From Burkholderiaceae bacterium (lineage in GTDB: Bacteria > Pseudomonadota > Gammaproteobacteria > Burkholderiales > Burkholderiaceae_E): a stretch of 63,501 nt of DNA. Below the pieces are notes generated by a model. It was not told the DNA's origin, searched no databases, and saw only the letters and a list, made by a program, of their open reading frames with translations. Shown piece after piece: positions 39,322 to 51,141 of the stretch. Position 1 is the stretch's first letter. Every line of letters begins with the position of its first letter. Both the position numbers and the translations under genes were made by a program. The stretch lies in assembly GCA_024637395.1 (NCBI GenBank), contig JAGXFG010000095.1, forward strand, positions 1 through 63,501, given 5' to 3'.

Positions 39322-39993
39322 ATGCTCACGCTCTATATTGGCAACCGCAACTACTCGTCGTGGTCGCTGCGCGCCTGGCTGCTGATGCGCCAGGCCGAAA
39401 TCGACTTCGAGGAACGGATGGTGCGCTTCTCGGACCCGGAATTCGCCGCCAAGATCGCGCGGCTCGGCGCCCCGCCCCGGGTGCCGGTGCTGGTCGACGA
39501 CGGTTTCGTGGTGTGGGATTCGATTGCCATCGCCGAGTACCTGGCGGAACGTTTCCCGCAGGCCGGAATCTGGCCGGCGGAGCAGCGCTGGCGGGCGCGG
39601 GCGCGCTCGGTGTGCGCCGAAATGCATGCCGGCTTCGCCGCGCTGCGCAAGGCGATGCCGATGAACATCGAGGCGCACCTGCCGGAAGTCGGAGCCAGCG
39701 CCAGCGCCGAGGTGCGGCGCGACATCGAGCGGCTGGTGACGATGTGGGGCGAACTGCGCAGCGCCCATGCCGGCACTGGAAGATTCCTTTTTGGCAGCTT
39801 CTGCGCCGCCGACGCCTTCTACGCCCCGGTCGTATCCCGCCTCGCGACCTACGAGGTCAGCGTGCCGGCCCAGATCCGTGACTACCTGGAAGCTGTCATG
39901 GACCTGGGGGCGATGCGCGAGTGGTGCGATGCGGCCCGCGCCGAGCACGATTTCATGCCCGGCGAGGAACACTACCGCAAGGCACCCGACTGA
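39322..39993 (+). CDS. Glutathione S-transferase family protein
   Basis: 223 residues. An N-terminal thioredoxin-like domain (LYIGNRNYSSWSLRAWLLMR, with the cis-Pro in PRVPVLVDDG and the Glu-Ser-like WDSIAIAEYL site) is followed by an all-helical C-terminal domain. NYSSWSLR suggests a Ser/Tyr-type active site. The substrate is not known. It lies 27 nt after the SDR and 36 nt before cca. Confidence 0.85.
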   Translation: MLTLYIGNRNYSSWSLRAWLLMRQAEIDFEERMVRFSDPEFAAKIARLGAPPRVPVLVDDGFVVWDSIAIAEYLAERFPQAGIWPAEQRWRARARSVCAEMHAGFAALRKAMPMNIEAHLPEVGASASAEVRRDIERLVTMWGELRSAHAGTGRFLFGSFCAADAFYAPVVSRLATYEVSVPAQIRDYLEAVMDLGAMREWCDAARAEHDFMPGEEHYRKAPD

Positions 39994-40029
39994 GGCCCAG
40001 ATGCGACCAGCCCCGTGGCGGCCAACACC

Positions 40030-41253
40030 ATGAAGACCTACTGCGTGGGCGGTGCTGTCCGCGATGAACTGCTCGGGCTGCCGGTCTCGGACCACGACTG
40101 GGTGGTGGTGGGAGCCACTCCCGAAGAGATGGTGGCACGCGGCTTTCGCCCGGTCGGCAAGGATTTTCCGGTATTCCTCCATCCCGAGACCAAGGAGGAG
40201 CACGCGCTGGCGCGCACCGAGCGCAAGACCGCACGCGGCTACCGCGGCTTCCAGGTGCACTACGCGCCCGACGTCACGCTCGAGCAAGACCTGCGACGGC
40301 GCGACCTGACCATCAATGCCATCGCGCGCGCCGAGGACGGGACGCTGATCGACCCCTATGGCGGCCAGCGCGACCTCGCCGGGCGCTGCCTGCGCCACGT
40401 CAGCGAGTCGTTCGTCGAGGATCCGGTCCGGATCCTGCGTCTGGCGCGGTTCGCGGCACGCTTCACCGATTTCAGCGTCGCTCCGGAAACCGTCGCACTG
40501 ATGCGGCTGATGGTCGACGAGGGCGAAGTCGACGCGCTGGTGCCGGAGCGGGTCTGGCAGGAAATCTCGCGCGGCCTGATGGAGCAGCAGCCATCGCGGA
40601 TGTTCGAGGTCCTGCTCACCTGCGGCGCGCTCGAGCGGATCATTCCCGAACTGGCTGGCCTTTGGAAGGTTTCCCAGGACCCGGCGCAGCATCCGGAGGG
40701 CGATGCCGGCACCCACGTGATGGGGGTGATCGACTATGCGGCCGCGCGCGACTTCGCGTTGCCGGTGCGCTACGCCGTCCTGCTCCACGACCTGGGCAAG
40801 GGCGCCACGCCGGCGGCCGCGCTGCCCCGCCACCCGGACCATGAAGCGCGTTCGGCAGAACTGGCGGCGGCAGTCTCGCTGCGGCTGCGCGCGCCGATCG
40901 AATGCCAGGATCTGGCCGTGCTGGTGGCCCGCGAGCACGGCCAGATTCACCAGGCTGCCGGTCTGCCGGTGGAGCAGCTGGTCGAGTTGCTCGAGCGTCT
41001 CGACGTGATGCGCCGGCCCGCACGCCTCGAGGGAATTCTCGAGGCCGCCGAAGCAGATTTCCGCGGCCGCCCGGGTTACGAACAGGAACCTTTCGATCCC
41101 GCCGCCTTGCTGCGCCGCGCGGCCGCCGCGATCCGCGCCATCGACGCCGGCGCAATCGCCGGCCGGGTCGGGCCCGACGCGCAGCGGATCAAGGATGCCT
41201 TGCACGCCGCGCGGGTGGCGGCGGTGGCAGCAACGCTCAGCAACGAGCCTTAG
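40030..41253 (+). CDS. cca: Multifunctional CCA-adding tRNA nucleotidyltransferase
   Basis: 407 residues from MKTYCVGGAVRDELLG. Pol beta-type catalytic residues lie in DHDWVVVG, and RRRDLTINAIA and the neck EDPVRILRLARFAARF are typical of class II enzymes. An HD phosphohydrolase domain (VLLHDLGKG, about 253-261) is present at the C-terminus, as in the gammaproteobacterial type. It adds and repairs the CCA end of tRNAs. Confidence 0.95.
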   Translation: MKTYCVGGAVRDELLGLPVSDHDWVVVGATPEEMVARGFRPVGKDFPVFLHPETKEEHALARTERKTARGYRGFQVHYAPDVTLEQDLRRRDLTINAIARAEDGTLIDPYGGQRDLAGRCLRHVSESFVEDPVRILRLARFAARFTDFSVAPETVALMRLMVDEGEVDALVPERVWQEISRGLMEQQPSRMFEVLLTCGALERIIPELAGLWKVSQDPAQHPEGDAGTHVMGVIDYAAARDFALPVRYAVLLHDLGKGATPAAALPRHPDHEARSAELAAAVSLRLRAPIECQDLAVLVAREHGQIHQAAGLPVEQLVELLERLDVMRRPARLEGILEAAEADFRGRPGYEQEPFDPAALLRRAAAAIRAIDAGAIAGRVGPDAQRIKDALHAARVAAVAATLSNEP

Positions 41254-41259
41254 CGCCGC

Positions 41260-41451
41260 TCAGAGCAGTCGCGCCAGCAACCCGACGCACAGCGACAGCA
41301 GCACCGTCGAGGCCAGCGGGACGTCGAACTCGCGCTCCCCGAGCCGGAACCGGAAGTCGCCGGGCAGGCGACCGAAGCCGATCCGGCGCAGCCATGGCGC
41401 CAGGCCCGAGAAGATGAACAACGCCAGCGCCACGGCGATCAGCCACTTCAC
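41260..41451 (-). CDS. DUF2905 family small membrane protein
   Basis: 63 residues from a GTG at 41451 that overlaps the stop of the upstream methyltransferase (GTGA). Two membrane helices (about 2-20 and 45-62) flank the conserved GFGRLPGDFRFR segment of DUF2905. Function unknown. It is co-translated with the MidA-like gene and converges on cca with a 6-nt gap. Confidence 0.8.
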   Translation of the reverse strand: MKWLIAVALALFIFSGLAPWLRRIGFGRLPGDFRFRLGEREFDVPLASTVLLSLCVGLLARLL

Positions 41452-42659
41452 GACAACGCCCCGAAGCGGTCGCCGCGCGTGAACCCGAGCGCATCGTCGG
41501 GAAGCCCGCGGCCGAACGCGATCACCTTGAACAGCTCGCCCATCTCGGTTTCGGAAACCAGGGCCTGGATCGCCTGGGTCTGGCGCGCGCGTGCCAGCGC
41601 GTCCTCGGGCTGCACCTGCCCGAGCCGGTCCAGCAATCCCGAGTTGAGCAGGAAATTGGCCTGCGAGGTGTATCCCAGCGCCTCGAGCCCGACCGCGGCA
41701 GCCCCGGCAGCGATCGCCGAGAAATCGACATGGCTGGTGATGTCCTGCAATCCGGGCAGGAAGAACGGTTCGAAATGGACCCGGTGACGATAGTGGCACG
41801 CCAAAGTGCCCTCGCTGCGCTGCGGATGGTAGAACTCGCCCGCCGGAAAACCGTAGTCGAAGAGCAGCAACGCCCCCCGCCCGAGGCGCGCCCCGACCGT
41901 CTCGACCCAGGCCTGCGCCTGCTCGCCAAGCTCCGACTCGTAGGGCATCGCCCGCTCGTCTTCGGGCCAGCCCGATCGCGTCAGGGCGCGGCGCACCTGC
42001 TCCTCAAACACCGGGTCGGCCGGGCGATCGCTCCAGACAAAGGCCTGGGCGAAGGGATCCTGTTCGTCGAGCTCGGCGGGGTCGCGGCGCGCGACCCCGC
42101 GCTCGAGCACCCGCGGCCCGTCGAGCACGAACCGGCGCACCGGAATGGCGTCGAGCAATTCGTTGGCCAGCACCACGGCATCGATGCGCTGCGGCAGCTC
42201 GTCATGCCAGCGCACCCGAGTGATTGCGTGGGGCGCGAGGGTCTCGATGGTGTGGCGCTGAACCGCGCGCAACTGCGCCGAGAGCTCGACAATGCCATAG
42301 CTGACCTCAGCGAACCCGAGCCTTGAGAGTTCGTTGAGCACATGCGCCGCGAGCATGCCGGTGCCGGCTCCAAATTCGATGACTCCGTCGGCCGTCCCCT
42401 CCAGCCACTGCGCGCACTGGGCCGCGGCGCAGGCACCGAAGAGCGGCGAGATCTCGGGCGCGGTCACGAAATCCCCGCCCCGGCCGAACTTGCGCGAATT
42501 GCCGCTGTAGTAGCCCAGGCCAGGCTCATAGAGGGCCGCGGCCATGAAGGCGTCGAAACCGATCCAGCCGCCGGCGCGCTCGATGCGCTGCCCGATCACG
42601 GCACTGAGCTCCTGGCTGACCGCCAGGGCTTCGGGGTCGGGGATGGGAAGGTCAGACAT
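41448..42659 (-). CDS. Class I SAM-dependent methyltransferase, MidA/NDUFAF7 family (DUF185)
   Basis: 403 residues from MSDLPIPDPEALAVSQELS. Family features: GWIGFDAFMAAALYEPGLGYYS, FVTAPEISPLFG, the SAM loop VIEFGAGTGMLAAHVL and the acceptor-side LANELLDAIPVRRF. In mitochondria the homologue dimethylates an arginine in complex I; the bacterial substrate is not established. It is divergent from the SDR/FolM-like gene with a 126-nt gap. Confidence 0.88.
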   Translation of the reverse strand: MSDLPIPDPEALAVSQELSAVIGQRIERAGGWIGFDAFMAAALYEPGLGYYSGNSRKFGRGGDFVTAPEISPLFGACAAAQCAQWLEGTADGVIEFGAGTGMLAAHVLNELSRLGFAEVSYGIVELSAQLRAVQRHTIETLAPHAITRVRWHDELPQRIDAVVLANELLDAIPVRRFVLDGPRVLERGVARRDPAELDEQDPFAQAFVWSDRPADPVFEEQVRRALTRSGWPEDERAMPYESELGEQAQAWVETVGARLGRGALLLFDYGFPAGEFYHPQRSEGTLACHYRHRVHFEPFFLPGLQDITSHVDFSAIAAGAAAVGLEALGYTSQANFLLNSGLLDRLGQVQPEDALARARQTQAIQALVSETEMGELFKVIAFGRGLPDDALGFTRGDRFGALS

Positions 42660-42785
42660 GGCGATATTGTAGTCACCGGGTCGCAACTGTCGCCCGGCCG
42701 TCATCGGCTACACTAACGTCCTGCCACCCGGCACACCAGAAGCTCGCGACCCTGCCGGGCCGGCGCTGCGCGCGGCCCCCCCAAC

Positions 42786-43559
42786 ATGCCCGAAAAATCC
42801 GCTCCCAAAGCTGCTCTCGTCACCGGCGCCGCCAAGCGGCTGGGGCGCGATATCGCGCTCGGCATGGCCCGGGCCGGCTGGGACGTGGTGATTCACTACC
42901 AGCGCTCGGCTGCCGACGCCGAAGAGACCGCCCGCCAGGTCCGGGCCCTGGGCCGCAGCGCCATCACCGCGGCCGCCGACCTCGCCGACCAGGACCAGAC
43001 CGACCGGCTCTTTGAAGCCGCGACGCGACTGCCGGGGCTGAGCTGCGTGATCAACAACGCCTCGCGCTTCGAATACGACGACCCCGATGGTTTCGAGTAC
43101 GCGACCCTCGAGGCCCATGCCCGGCCCAATCTGAGCGCTCCGATCCGGCTGGCGCGTCTGCTCCACGACTGGCTGGGGGAGTCGGGCAAGGGCGTGGTGG
43201 TCAACCTGCTCGACCAGAAGCTCGACCACCTCAATCCCGACTTCTTCTCCTACACGTTGAGCAAGGTGGGCCTGCTGGGAGCCACCAGGATGATGGCCAT
43301 GGCGATGGCGCCGCGCCTGCGCGTGGTCGGCGTGTCACCCGGGATCACCATGATCGAGGGCGAGCCCAGCGAGCCGGCCTTTGTGCGGGCCCACGCCCAT
43401 GCTCCCCTCGGGCAATCATCGACCAGCGCCGACATCGTCGCTGCCGTGGTGTTCCTGGCCGAGGCTCCGGCCATCACCGGGATCAACCTGATCGTCGACG
43501 GCGGCCAGCACCTGATGGGCCTCGAGCGCGACGTGATGTACCTGGACGACAAACAGTGA
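42786..43559 (+). CDS. SDR family pteridine reductase-like oxidoreductase (FolM-like)
   Basis: 257 residues. Cofactor loop [14 protein letters not shown] (residues about 14-27), the NNAS segment, catalytic YTLSK, and the C-terminal [13 protein letters not shown]. Its stop overlaps the GTG of a dihydroneopterin aldolase gene. That coupling supports a role as dihydromonapterin/dihydrofolate reductase (FolM), rather than a general SDR. Confidence 0.8.
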   Translation: MPEKSAPKAALVTGAAKRLGRDIALGMARAGWDVVIHYQRSAADAEETARQVRALGRSAITAAADLADQDQTDRLFEAATRLPGLSCVINNASRFEYDDPDGFEYATLEAHARPNLSAPIRLARLLHDWLGESGKGVVVNLLDQKLDHLNPDFFSYTLSKVGLLGATRMMAMAMAPRLRVVGVSPGITMIEGEPSEPAFVRAHAHAPLGQSSTSADIVAAVVFLAEAPAITGINLIVDGGQHLMGLERDVMYLDDKQ

Positions 43560-43945
43560 GCGAACTGCTAGACCCCCGGCTGCGCGACTGCCGCAAGCTG
43601 TTCATGCGCGACCTGCGGACCGACATTTCGATCGGCTTCCACGCTTTCGAGCGCGAGGCGCACCAACCGGTGCTGATCAACATCGATCTCTACGTGCTGC
43701 TGGCCCATTCCACCTCGGGCAGCGACGACGTGCGCGACGTGCTCGACTACGACGAGATCAGGGCCAAGGCCATCGCGCTCGCACATTCGCGCCACTTCAA
43801 CCTGCAGGAAACGCTGCTCGACCTGCTCGTCGCGATGTCCCTGAGCTACCCGGGGGTTCGGGCAGTGCGCGCCAGTATCGAGAAACCCAATGTCTATCCC
43901 GATTGCCGCACGGTCGGGATAGAGGTCTTTCGCGTGCACCCATAA
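43556..43945 (+). CDS. Dihydroneopterin aldolase family protein (FolB/FolX-like)
   Basis: 129 residues from a GTG overlapping the preceding TGA. The fold signature [22 protein letters not shown] and the late [18 protein letters not shown] segment match FolB/FolX. It acts in pterin or folate synthesis as an aldolase or epimerase. Its stop overlaps the ttcA start (TAATG), so FolM-like, FolB-like and ttcA form one operon. Confidence 0.85.
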   Translation: MSELLDPRLRDCRKLFMRDLRTDISIGFHAFEREAHQPVLINIDLYVLLAHSTSGSDDVRDVLDYDEIRAKAIALAHSRHFNLQETLLDLLVAMSLSYPGVRAVRASIEKPNVYPDCRTVGIEVFRVHP

Positions 43946-44757
43946 TGGGCGCAGCGCTGCCGATCGACGAACGCCTGGCTCGCGAGCGCAACAAGCTCCA
44001 CAAGCGGCTGTTGCGCCTGACCGGGGCCGCGATCGGCGACTACGGCATGATCGGCGCCGGCGACCGGGTCATGGTCTGCCTGTCGGGGGGCAAGGACAGC
44101 TTCGGGCTGCTCGACCTGCTGCTGACGCTGCGCGAGCGCTCCCCGGAGAAATTCGAGCTCGTTGCCGTTCACCTCGACCAGGGCCAGCCCGGTTTCCCTG
44201 CGGACGTGCTGCCGGCCTACCTGGCCGCACGCGGCGTAGCGCACCACATCGAGCGGCGCGACACGTTTTCGGTGGTGCAGCGCGTGATCCCCGAGGGCCG
44301 GACGATGTGCTCGCTGTGCTCGCGGCTGCGCCGCGGCAATCTCTACCGGATCGCCGGCGAGCTCGGCGCCACCAGGATCGCTCTCGGCCACCACCGCGAC
44401 GACATCCTCGAGACCTTCTTCCTCAACCTGTTCCATGGCGGCAAGCTCCAGACGATGCCGCCCAAGCTGGTCTCCGATGACGGCGCCCACGTGGTGATCA
44501 GGCCGCTCGCCTATGTCGAGGAGGCCGACCTGGAAGCCTACGCTCAGTGGCGCGAATTTCCGCTGATCCCGTGCGACCTGTGCGGCTCGCAGCCCAACCT
44601 CCAGCGCCAGGAAATGAAACGCATGCTGCGCGACTGGGAGCGCCGCGAGCCCGGGCGGGTCGAGAGCATCTTCGGGGCGCTGGGCCGGGTGCGGCCGTCG
44701 CACCTGCTCGATCGCGAGCTGTTTGACTTCGCGACCCTGCGAGCGACCGTAGAATAG
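43945..44757 (+). CDS. ttcA: tRNA 2-thiocytidine synthetase TtcA
   Basis: 270 residues. The ATP pyrophosphatase PP-loop is SGGKDS (47-52). Two CxxC pairs (CSLC and CDLC) are the Fe-S cluster ligands of Ttc[15 protein letters not shown] and the C-terminal [15 protein letters not shown] are typical. It thiolates C32 of some tRNAs. A 6-nt gap leads to ubiB. Confidence 0.95.
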   Translation: MGAALPIDERLARERNKLHKRLLRLTGAAIGDYGMIGAGDRVMVCLSGGKDSFGLLDLLLTLRERSPEKFELVAVHLDQGQPGFPADVLPAYLAARGVAHHIERRDTFSVVQRVIPEGRTMCSLCSRLRRGNLYRIAGELGATRIALGHHRDDILETFFLNLFHGGKLQTMPPKLVSDDGAHVVIRPLAYVEEADLEAYAQWREFPLIPCDLCGSQPNLQRQEMKRMLRDWERREPGRVESIFGALGRVRPSHLLDRELFDFATLRATVE

Positions 44758-44763
44758 GATGCC

Positions 44764-46320
44764 ATGCGCACCAAGAGACTAGCCAGGATCGTCTTCGTCG
44801 CCTGGCGCTACGGGCTCGACGAATTCGCCGCCAGCCCGGAAGCGCCGGCGGGCGTGCGGCTGGCCTGCTGGTGCGCCCGGGCGCTGCGCCTGTGGCAGCA
44901 CCCGACAGCTCCGCGCGGCCAGAGGCTGCGCGAGGCCCTCGAGAGCCTCGGGCCGATCTTCGTCAAGTTCGGCCAGGTGCTGTCCACACGCCGCGACCTG
45001 CTGCCCGAGGACGTCGCCGACGAGCTCGCGAAGCTCCAGGACCAGGTGCCGCCATTTGCCTCCGACCTGGCGGCGAGCGAGATCGAGCGCGGCCTGGGCC
45101 GCAGGATCGACGAATGCTTCGCCAGCTTCGAACGGGTTCCGGTCGCCTCGGCCTCGATCGCGCAGGTCCACTTCGCCACCCTGCCTGACGGCCGGGAGGT
45201 CGCGGTCAAGGTGCTGCGCCCCGACATGCAGCCAGCGATCGAACGTGACCTGGCGCTGCTGCGCGCGGGCGGGGCGCTGCTGCTCAAGGTCTCGGCCGAG
45301 GTCCGGCGCCTGCGGCCGCTCGAGGTGGTCAAGCAGTTCGACCAGTACCTGCACGACGAACTCGACCTGATCCGCGAGGGCGCCAACGCCAACCAGTTGC
45401 GGCGCAATTTCGCCGGCACCGGACTGCTGCGCGTCCCGGAAATCCATTGGGGCCACAGCGCCACCAACGTGCTCACCATGGAGCGCATGCACGGCATCCC
45501 GATCAGCCGCCTCGAGCGCCTGCGCGCGGCCGGGATCGACCTCAAGAAGCTCTCGCGCGATGGGGTGGAGATCTTCTTCACCCAGGTGTTCCGCCACGGT
45601 TTCTTTCACGCCGACATGCACCCCGGCAACATCCTGGTCGGCGACCGACCCGAGGATTTCAACCGCTACATCGCGCTCGACTTCGGGATCGTCGGCACGC
45701 TCTCGGATGTCGACAAGAACTACGTCGCCCAGAACTTCGTGGCGTTTTTCCGGCGCGACTACCGCCGGATCGCCGACCTGCACATCGAATCGGGCTGGGT
45801 GCCGGAAGACACCAGGGTCGATGAACTCGAGGGCGCGGTGCGCACCTGTTGCGAGCCGGTGTTCGACCGGCCGCTCAAGGACATTTCGCTCGGCGTCGTG
45901 CTGCTGCGCCTGTTCCAGGCCTCGCGCCGGTTCAGCGTCGAGATCCAGCCCCAACTGGTGCTGCTGCAAAAGACCCTGCTCAACGTCGAGGGCCTGGGGC
46001 GCCAGCTCGACCCCGACCTCGATCTCTGGGTCACCGCCAAGCCGATCCTCGAGCGCTGGATGCGCGAGCAGGTCGGCGTGACCGGTCTGATCGACCGGTT
46101 CAAGGAGGAAGCGCCGCAATGGTCGCGGATGCTGCCGCAGCTGCCGCGCCTGGTCCACGCCGTGCTCGAACAGCAGGCGCGCCCGATCCACCAGCGCCAT
46201 TCCGCAACCGAGCGGCTGCTCAAGGAGCTGATCGAGGAGCAACGCCGGACCCGGCGCTGGGTCGTCCTGATGGCGGTGATGATGCTCGGCGCCGTGCTGA
46301 CGGCCCTGATGCTGACGTAG
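44764..46320 (+). CDS. ubiB: Ubiquinone biosynthesis regulatory kinase-like protein UbiB
   Basis: 518 residues. The KxGQ motif is [16 protein letters not shown], followed by ASIAQVHFA and the ADCK-type active site [16 protein letters not shown]. The last about 25 residues form a membrane helix ([18 protein letters not shown]). UbiB is needed for coenzyme Q synthesis and behaves as an atypical ATPase. It is expected on the inner membrane. No other ubi gene is nearby. Confidence 0.95.
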   Translation: MRTKRLARIVFVAWRYGLDEFAASPEAPAGVRLACWCARALRLWQHPTAPRGQRLREALESLGPIFVKFGQVLSTRRDLLPEDVADELAKLQDQVPPFASDLAASEIERGLGRRIDECFASFERVPVASASIAQVHFATLPDGREVAVKVLRPDMQPAIERDLALLRAGGALLLKVSAEVRRLRPLEVVKQFDQYLHDELDLIREGANANQLRRNFAGTGLLRVPEIHWGHSATNVLTMERMHGIPISRLERLRAAGIDLKKLSRDGVEIFFTQVFRHGFFHADMHPGNILVGDRPEDFNRYIALDFGIVGTLSDVDKNYVAQNFVAFFRRDYRRIADLHIESGWVPEDTRVDELEGAVRTCCEPVFDRPLKDISLGVVLLRLFQASRRFSVEIQPQLVLLQKTLLNVEGLGRQLDPDLDLWVTAKPILERWMREQVGVTGLIDRFKEEAPQWSRMLPQLPRLVHAVLEQQARPIHQRHSATERLLKELIEEQRRTRRWVVLMAVMMLGAVLTALMLT

Positions 46321-46416
46321 CGCAAGCGAGCGAATCGTGACAGCCGAGGCCACCGATCGCGTGCTAAGCTTTTCCCCCTGGTTTACGGCCCTCCTGGCTT
46401 TCCTTCGAACAGGTTT

Positions 46417-47787
46417 ATGTCGATGAATATTGTCGTGCTCGCTGCCGGGCAGGGAAAACGGATGCGCTCCGAGCTTCCCAAGGTTCTCCATCCGCTCGCC
46501 GGGCACGCGCTGCTGAACCACGTCCTCGCGTGCGCCCGCAGCCTCGCGCCGCGACGGCTGGTGGTGGTGGTTGGCCATGGCGCGGAGCGGGTTCGCGCGG
46601 CGGTGACCGGCGACGACATCCGCTGGGTGGTGCAGGAGCCGCAACTGGGCACCGGACACGCTCTCGCGCAGGCGCTGCCCGAACTCGACGACTCGGTGCC
46701 GACACTGGTGCTCTATGGCGACGTGCCCCTGACCCGCGTCGCCACTCTGGCGCGCCTGCTCCAGGCCGCCGGACCGTCAGATGTCGGATTGCTCACCGTC
46801 GAGCTGGCCGACCCCAGCGGCTACGGCCGCATCGTGCGCGCGGAAGGGGTGATCACCAGGATCGTCGAGCACCGCGACGCCGACGAGCGCTTGCGCGCGA
46901 TCACCGAGGTCAACACCGGCATCCTGGTCGCGCCCACGCCGGCGCTGCGGCGCTGGCTGGCCGCGCTGTCCAATGAAAACGCCCAGGGTGAGTACTACCT
47001 GACCGATATCGTCGCCGCGGCGGTTGCCGAAGGGGTGAAGATCGCCTCGGCCCAGCCCGAGGACGCCTGGGAGACGCTGGGCGTCAACAGCAAGGCGCAG
47101 CTGGCCGAGCTCGAGCGCGTTCACCAGCGCAACGTGGCGAATGCCCTGATGGAGGCCGGCGTCACGCTGGCCGACCCGGCACGCATCGATGTTCGCGGCC
47201 AACTGCACTGCGGCCGCGACGTCAGCATTGACGTCAACTGCATCTTCGAGGGCAAGGTCACGCTCGGCGACGGCGCTGCGGTAGGCGCCAACTGCGTGCT
47301 GCGCGATTGCGTCGTGGGCGCGGGCACCGAGATCAGGCCGTTCACCCATATAGAGGGTGCGAAGATCGGCGCCAACGCGCGCATCGGCCCTTACGCGAGG
47401 CTGCGCCCCGGTACCGAGCTGGCCGACCAGACCCATGTCGGCAATTTCGTCGAGATGAAGAAGACCAGGATGGGCGCCGGTTCCAAGGCCAACCACCTCG
47501 CCTACGTGGGCGACGCGGTGGTCGGTGAGCGGGTCAACATCGGCGCCGGCACGATCACCTGCAACTATGACGGGGTCAACAAGTATCAGACCGTGATCGA
47601 GGACGATGCCTTCATCGGCAGCGACAGCCAGTTGGTGGCCCCGGTCAGGGTCGGCAAAGGCGCCACCCTCGGGGCTGGAACCACCCTGACGAGCGACGCG
47701 CCGGCCGACAAGCTGACGCTCTCGCGCGCACCGCAGGTGACCATCGAACGCTGGCAGCGTCCCCGCAAGGGCGGCAAGAAGAACTGA
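46417..47787 (+). CDS. glmU: Bifunctional UDP-GlcNAc pyrophosphorylase / glucosamine-1-P acetyltransferase
   Basis: 456 residues. N-terminal uridyltransferase signature [17 protein letters not shown]-terminal left-handed beta-helix hexapeptide repeats from about 250 with [26 protein letters not shown]. It makes UDP-GlcNAc in two steps for peptidoglycan and LPS. A second ATG at 46423 (MNIVVLAAG) could be the start. glmS follows 64 nt later. Confidence 0.97.
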   Translation: MSMNIVVLAAGQGKRMRSELPKVLHPLAGHALLNHVLACARSLAPRRLVVVVGHGAERVRAAVTGDDIRWVVQEPQLGTGHALAQALPELDDSVPTLVLYGDVPLTRVATLARLLQAAGPSDVGLLTVELADPSGYGRIVRAEGVITRIVEHRDADERLRAITEVNTGILVAPTPALRRWLAALSNENAQGEYYLTDIVAAAVAEGVKIASAQPEDAWETLGVNSKAQLAELERVHQRNVANALMEAGVTLADPARIDVRGQLHCGRDVSIDVNCIFEGKVTLGDGAAVGANCVLRDCVVGAGTEIRPFTHIEGAKIGANARIGPYARLRPGTELADQTHVGNFVEMKKTRMGAGSKANHLAYVGDAVVGERVNIGAGTITCNYDGVNKYQTVIEDDAFIGSDSQLVAPVRVGKGATLGAGTTLTSDAPADKLTLSRAPQVTIERWQRPRKGGKKN

Positions 47788-47851
47788 ACACAATGGCCAT
47801 GGCTGGCGCGCGCGGCGCAGTCAACCACGGCGACAACGGAGCAGGCAGAGC

Positions 47852-49698
<1,847 letters not shown>

Positions 49699-49739
49699 GG
49701 TGGGGCTGATGTCCGCTTGTTGGTGATTGAGGTAATTCG

Positions 49740-49852
49740 AGTTCTTTACTGGAAACAGAGTTCTTTACTCGAAAAAGAGTTCTTTACTGGCTGGCCACGC
49801 AGCGGAAAAGTAGTTCTTTACTCAGTGTGCGCTGAAAACAAAGTCGTTTGCT
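49740..49852 (+). repeat. Direct-repeat array, probable TnsB-binding sites of the transposon end
   Basis: AGTTCTTTACT occurs exactly at 49740-49750, 49759-49769, 49778-49788 and 49812-49822. A weaker copy (AGTCGTTTGCT, 8 of 11) is at 49842-49852. The first three start 19 bp apart, and the match extends to GAGTTCTTTACTSGAAA. Close-packed, same-direction sites right behind glmS resemble the right end of Tn7, which has four overlapping TnsB sites. Confidence 0.7.
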
Positions 49853-49926
49853 GAGCTACTCAAGCGATTTCGGCGCAGGCAGCGGCGAGATTCTGGGCAC
49901 AACCAACACCACACCACTCATTACTC

Positions 49927-49955
49927 TTGCGCTCGCTTTAGAGTTCCTATATAGT
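49927..49955 (+). promoter_or_regulatory. Candidate sigma70 promoter of the RAMA-domain gene
   Basis: TTGCGC (49927-49932) and TATAGT (49950-49955) are 17 nt apart. The start codon is 28 nt further, with GGAGG at 49972-49976 as ribosome site. Confidence 0.5.
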
Positions 49956-49982
49956 TTCTACAGAGCAACTCTGGAGGAAATC

Positions 49983-50441
49983 ATGGGAACTGTGAGAATC
50001 GATGTCACCGAGGATGTCTTCGCGAGCCTCAAGCGCTTGGCGGAACCCCTAGTTGATGATGCAAGTGCGGTAATCGATCGCCTCATCAAGCATTGGGAGG
50101 GGGTCCCACCTCCTGCACCAGGCACGAAGACGATCAACATAAAATTGCCCGCCCCGCCCACTGAATGGCGCTCGGCTCGGGGAGAGCGCTTCCCGATCGG
50201 CACGAAGCTTCGAGCGACGTACTTTGACAACCGCTTCGAGGCAGCAGTCACCGTCAGGGGCATCGAATTCAACGGCAAGACCTACAACAACCCTTCGTCG
50301 GCCGGAATCGCCGCGAAAAAGTCAGCCGGAACCGTCGGCACAGCAGCGAACACTAATGGTTGGGAATTTTGGGAGATGCTGGATCCAACTACGGAACAGT
50401 GGGTGTCAATCAACTCGCTTCGTGCGACGCGTGGGTCCTGA
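49983..50441 (+). CDS. Small protein with N-terminal RHH-like segment and C-terminal RAMA/DUF4357-like domain
   Basis: 152 residues from the ATG at 49983, which has GGAGG 6 nt upstream. Residues 1-40 (VRIDVTEDVFASLKRLAEPLVDD...IDRLIKHWE) resemble a ribbon-helix-helix DNA-binding arm. Residues about 75-150 (GIEFNGKTYNNPSSAGIAAK...NGWEFWEMLDP...SINSLR) match the pattern of RAMA/DUF4357 domains, found with restriction and methylation enzymes. It may bind modified DNA or regulate the restriction cargo. It is the first gene inside the transposon end. Function is inferred. Confidence 0.6.
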   Translation: MGTVRIDVTEDVFASLKRLAEPLVDDASAVIDRLIKHWEGVPPPAPGTKTINIKLPAPPTEWRSARGERFPIGTKLRATYFDNRFEAAVTVRGIEFNGKTYNNPSSAGIAAKKSAGTVGTAANTNGWEFWEMLDPTTEQWVSINSLRATRGS

Positions 50442-50586
50442 CCCTTCCATCGAGCGGGCATCTTACAAGCTACGCTTGCAGGTACCCTCAGTGCGTCGCG
50501 CTCCGGCCACCCGTCACCTAAGATGCTAGGCGTCAGAAATGACCAAGTTTTATGCGCACATTCTCAATGGCGACGTTTAAGTCGAA

Positions 50587-50611
50587 TCGCAGCGGTGGCG
50601 CGCCGCTGCGA
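50587..50611. repeat. Hairpin-forming inverted repeat
   Basis: TCGCAGCGG and CCGCTGCGA form a perfect 9-bp stem around TGGCGCG. It lies in the 202-nt gap between the RAMA gene and the next ORF. There is no T-tract, so it may be an operator or an RNA structure rather than a terminator. Confidence 0.45.
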
Positions 50612-50643
50612 GTCACTCAACTCGAACGCTGCCCGCCTCAGCC

Positions 50644-51141
50644 ATGGTGAAACTCTCCCATTCGTCCGACACTCAGCATCTGTGCGACCTTGTCTTCACA
50701 ATGGATGGCCCGAGCCAGTTCGCTGGTTTTCTTTCCATTCGGCGCATCAATGATCCCCTGGAGGGGCCTCCGCGCTACGGCTCGAGGATAGACATACCCG
50801 GAAAGTTTCGTTCCCGCCAAGAACTGATCGCCACTGGAAATACGTACTTCAGTCGCTTCCTGAACGGCGAAATTTCGTCATCTGTCGCCCCCCTGAAGGA
50901 AAAATTCCGGGGCTATAGGATTACTGGTTCTGCTCGCTTCCAGGCTCTCGAGCTGAAATGGGAGCCAGTCCTTGAGATAAAGAAGCTCGAAGAACCGAAC
51001 AAAGGAAGACGGCAAAGCCTCCAGGGACCTGACACGCCCTTTCCTTGGAATCTCTTTCAATCGTCCGAAAGTGCGACCAGATTTGCGCTTGATTACGGCA
51101 AGCGTATGGTGCTTGGCTTGGTGCAAGGCCTCGAAATTTGA
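50644..51141 (+). CDS. Hypothetical protein of the transposon cargo
   Basis: 165 residues, not recognised. It is mixed alpha/beta in character, with charged loops (EIKKLEEPNKGRR) and no signal peptide, membrane segment or known motif. No clear Shine-Dalgarno precedes the ATG, so the start is uncertain. Codon use is less GC-rich than in core genes. It lies between the RAMA gene and the convergent metallopeptidase gene, after which a 148-nt gap shows nothing distinct. Confidence 0.45.
   Translation: MVKLSHSSDTQHLCDLVFTMDGPSQFAGFLSIRRINDPLEGPPRYGSRIDIPGKFRSRQELIATGNTYFSRFLNGEISSSVAPLKEKFRGYRITGSARFQALELKWEPVLEIKKLEEPNKGRRQSLQGPDTPFPWNLFQSSESATRFALDYGKRMVLGLVQGLEI

Noticed and set aside
49740-49852. 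CRISPR array or replication iterons
   Set aside because: Repeats are only 11 bp with 8-bp gaps and no unique spacers of normal size, and there is no rep or cas gene. The glmS context favours a transposon end.
50587-50611. Rho-independent terminator of the RAMA gene
   Set aside because: The stem is strong, but the following sequence (GTCACTCAA) has no T-run on either strand.
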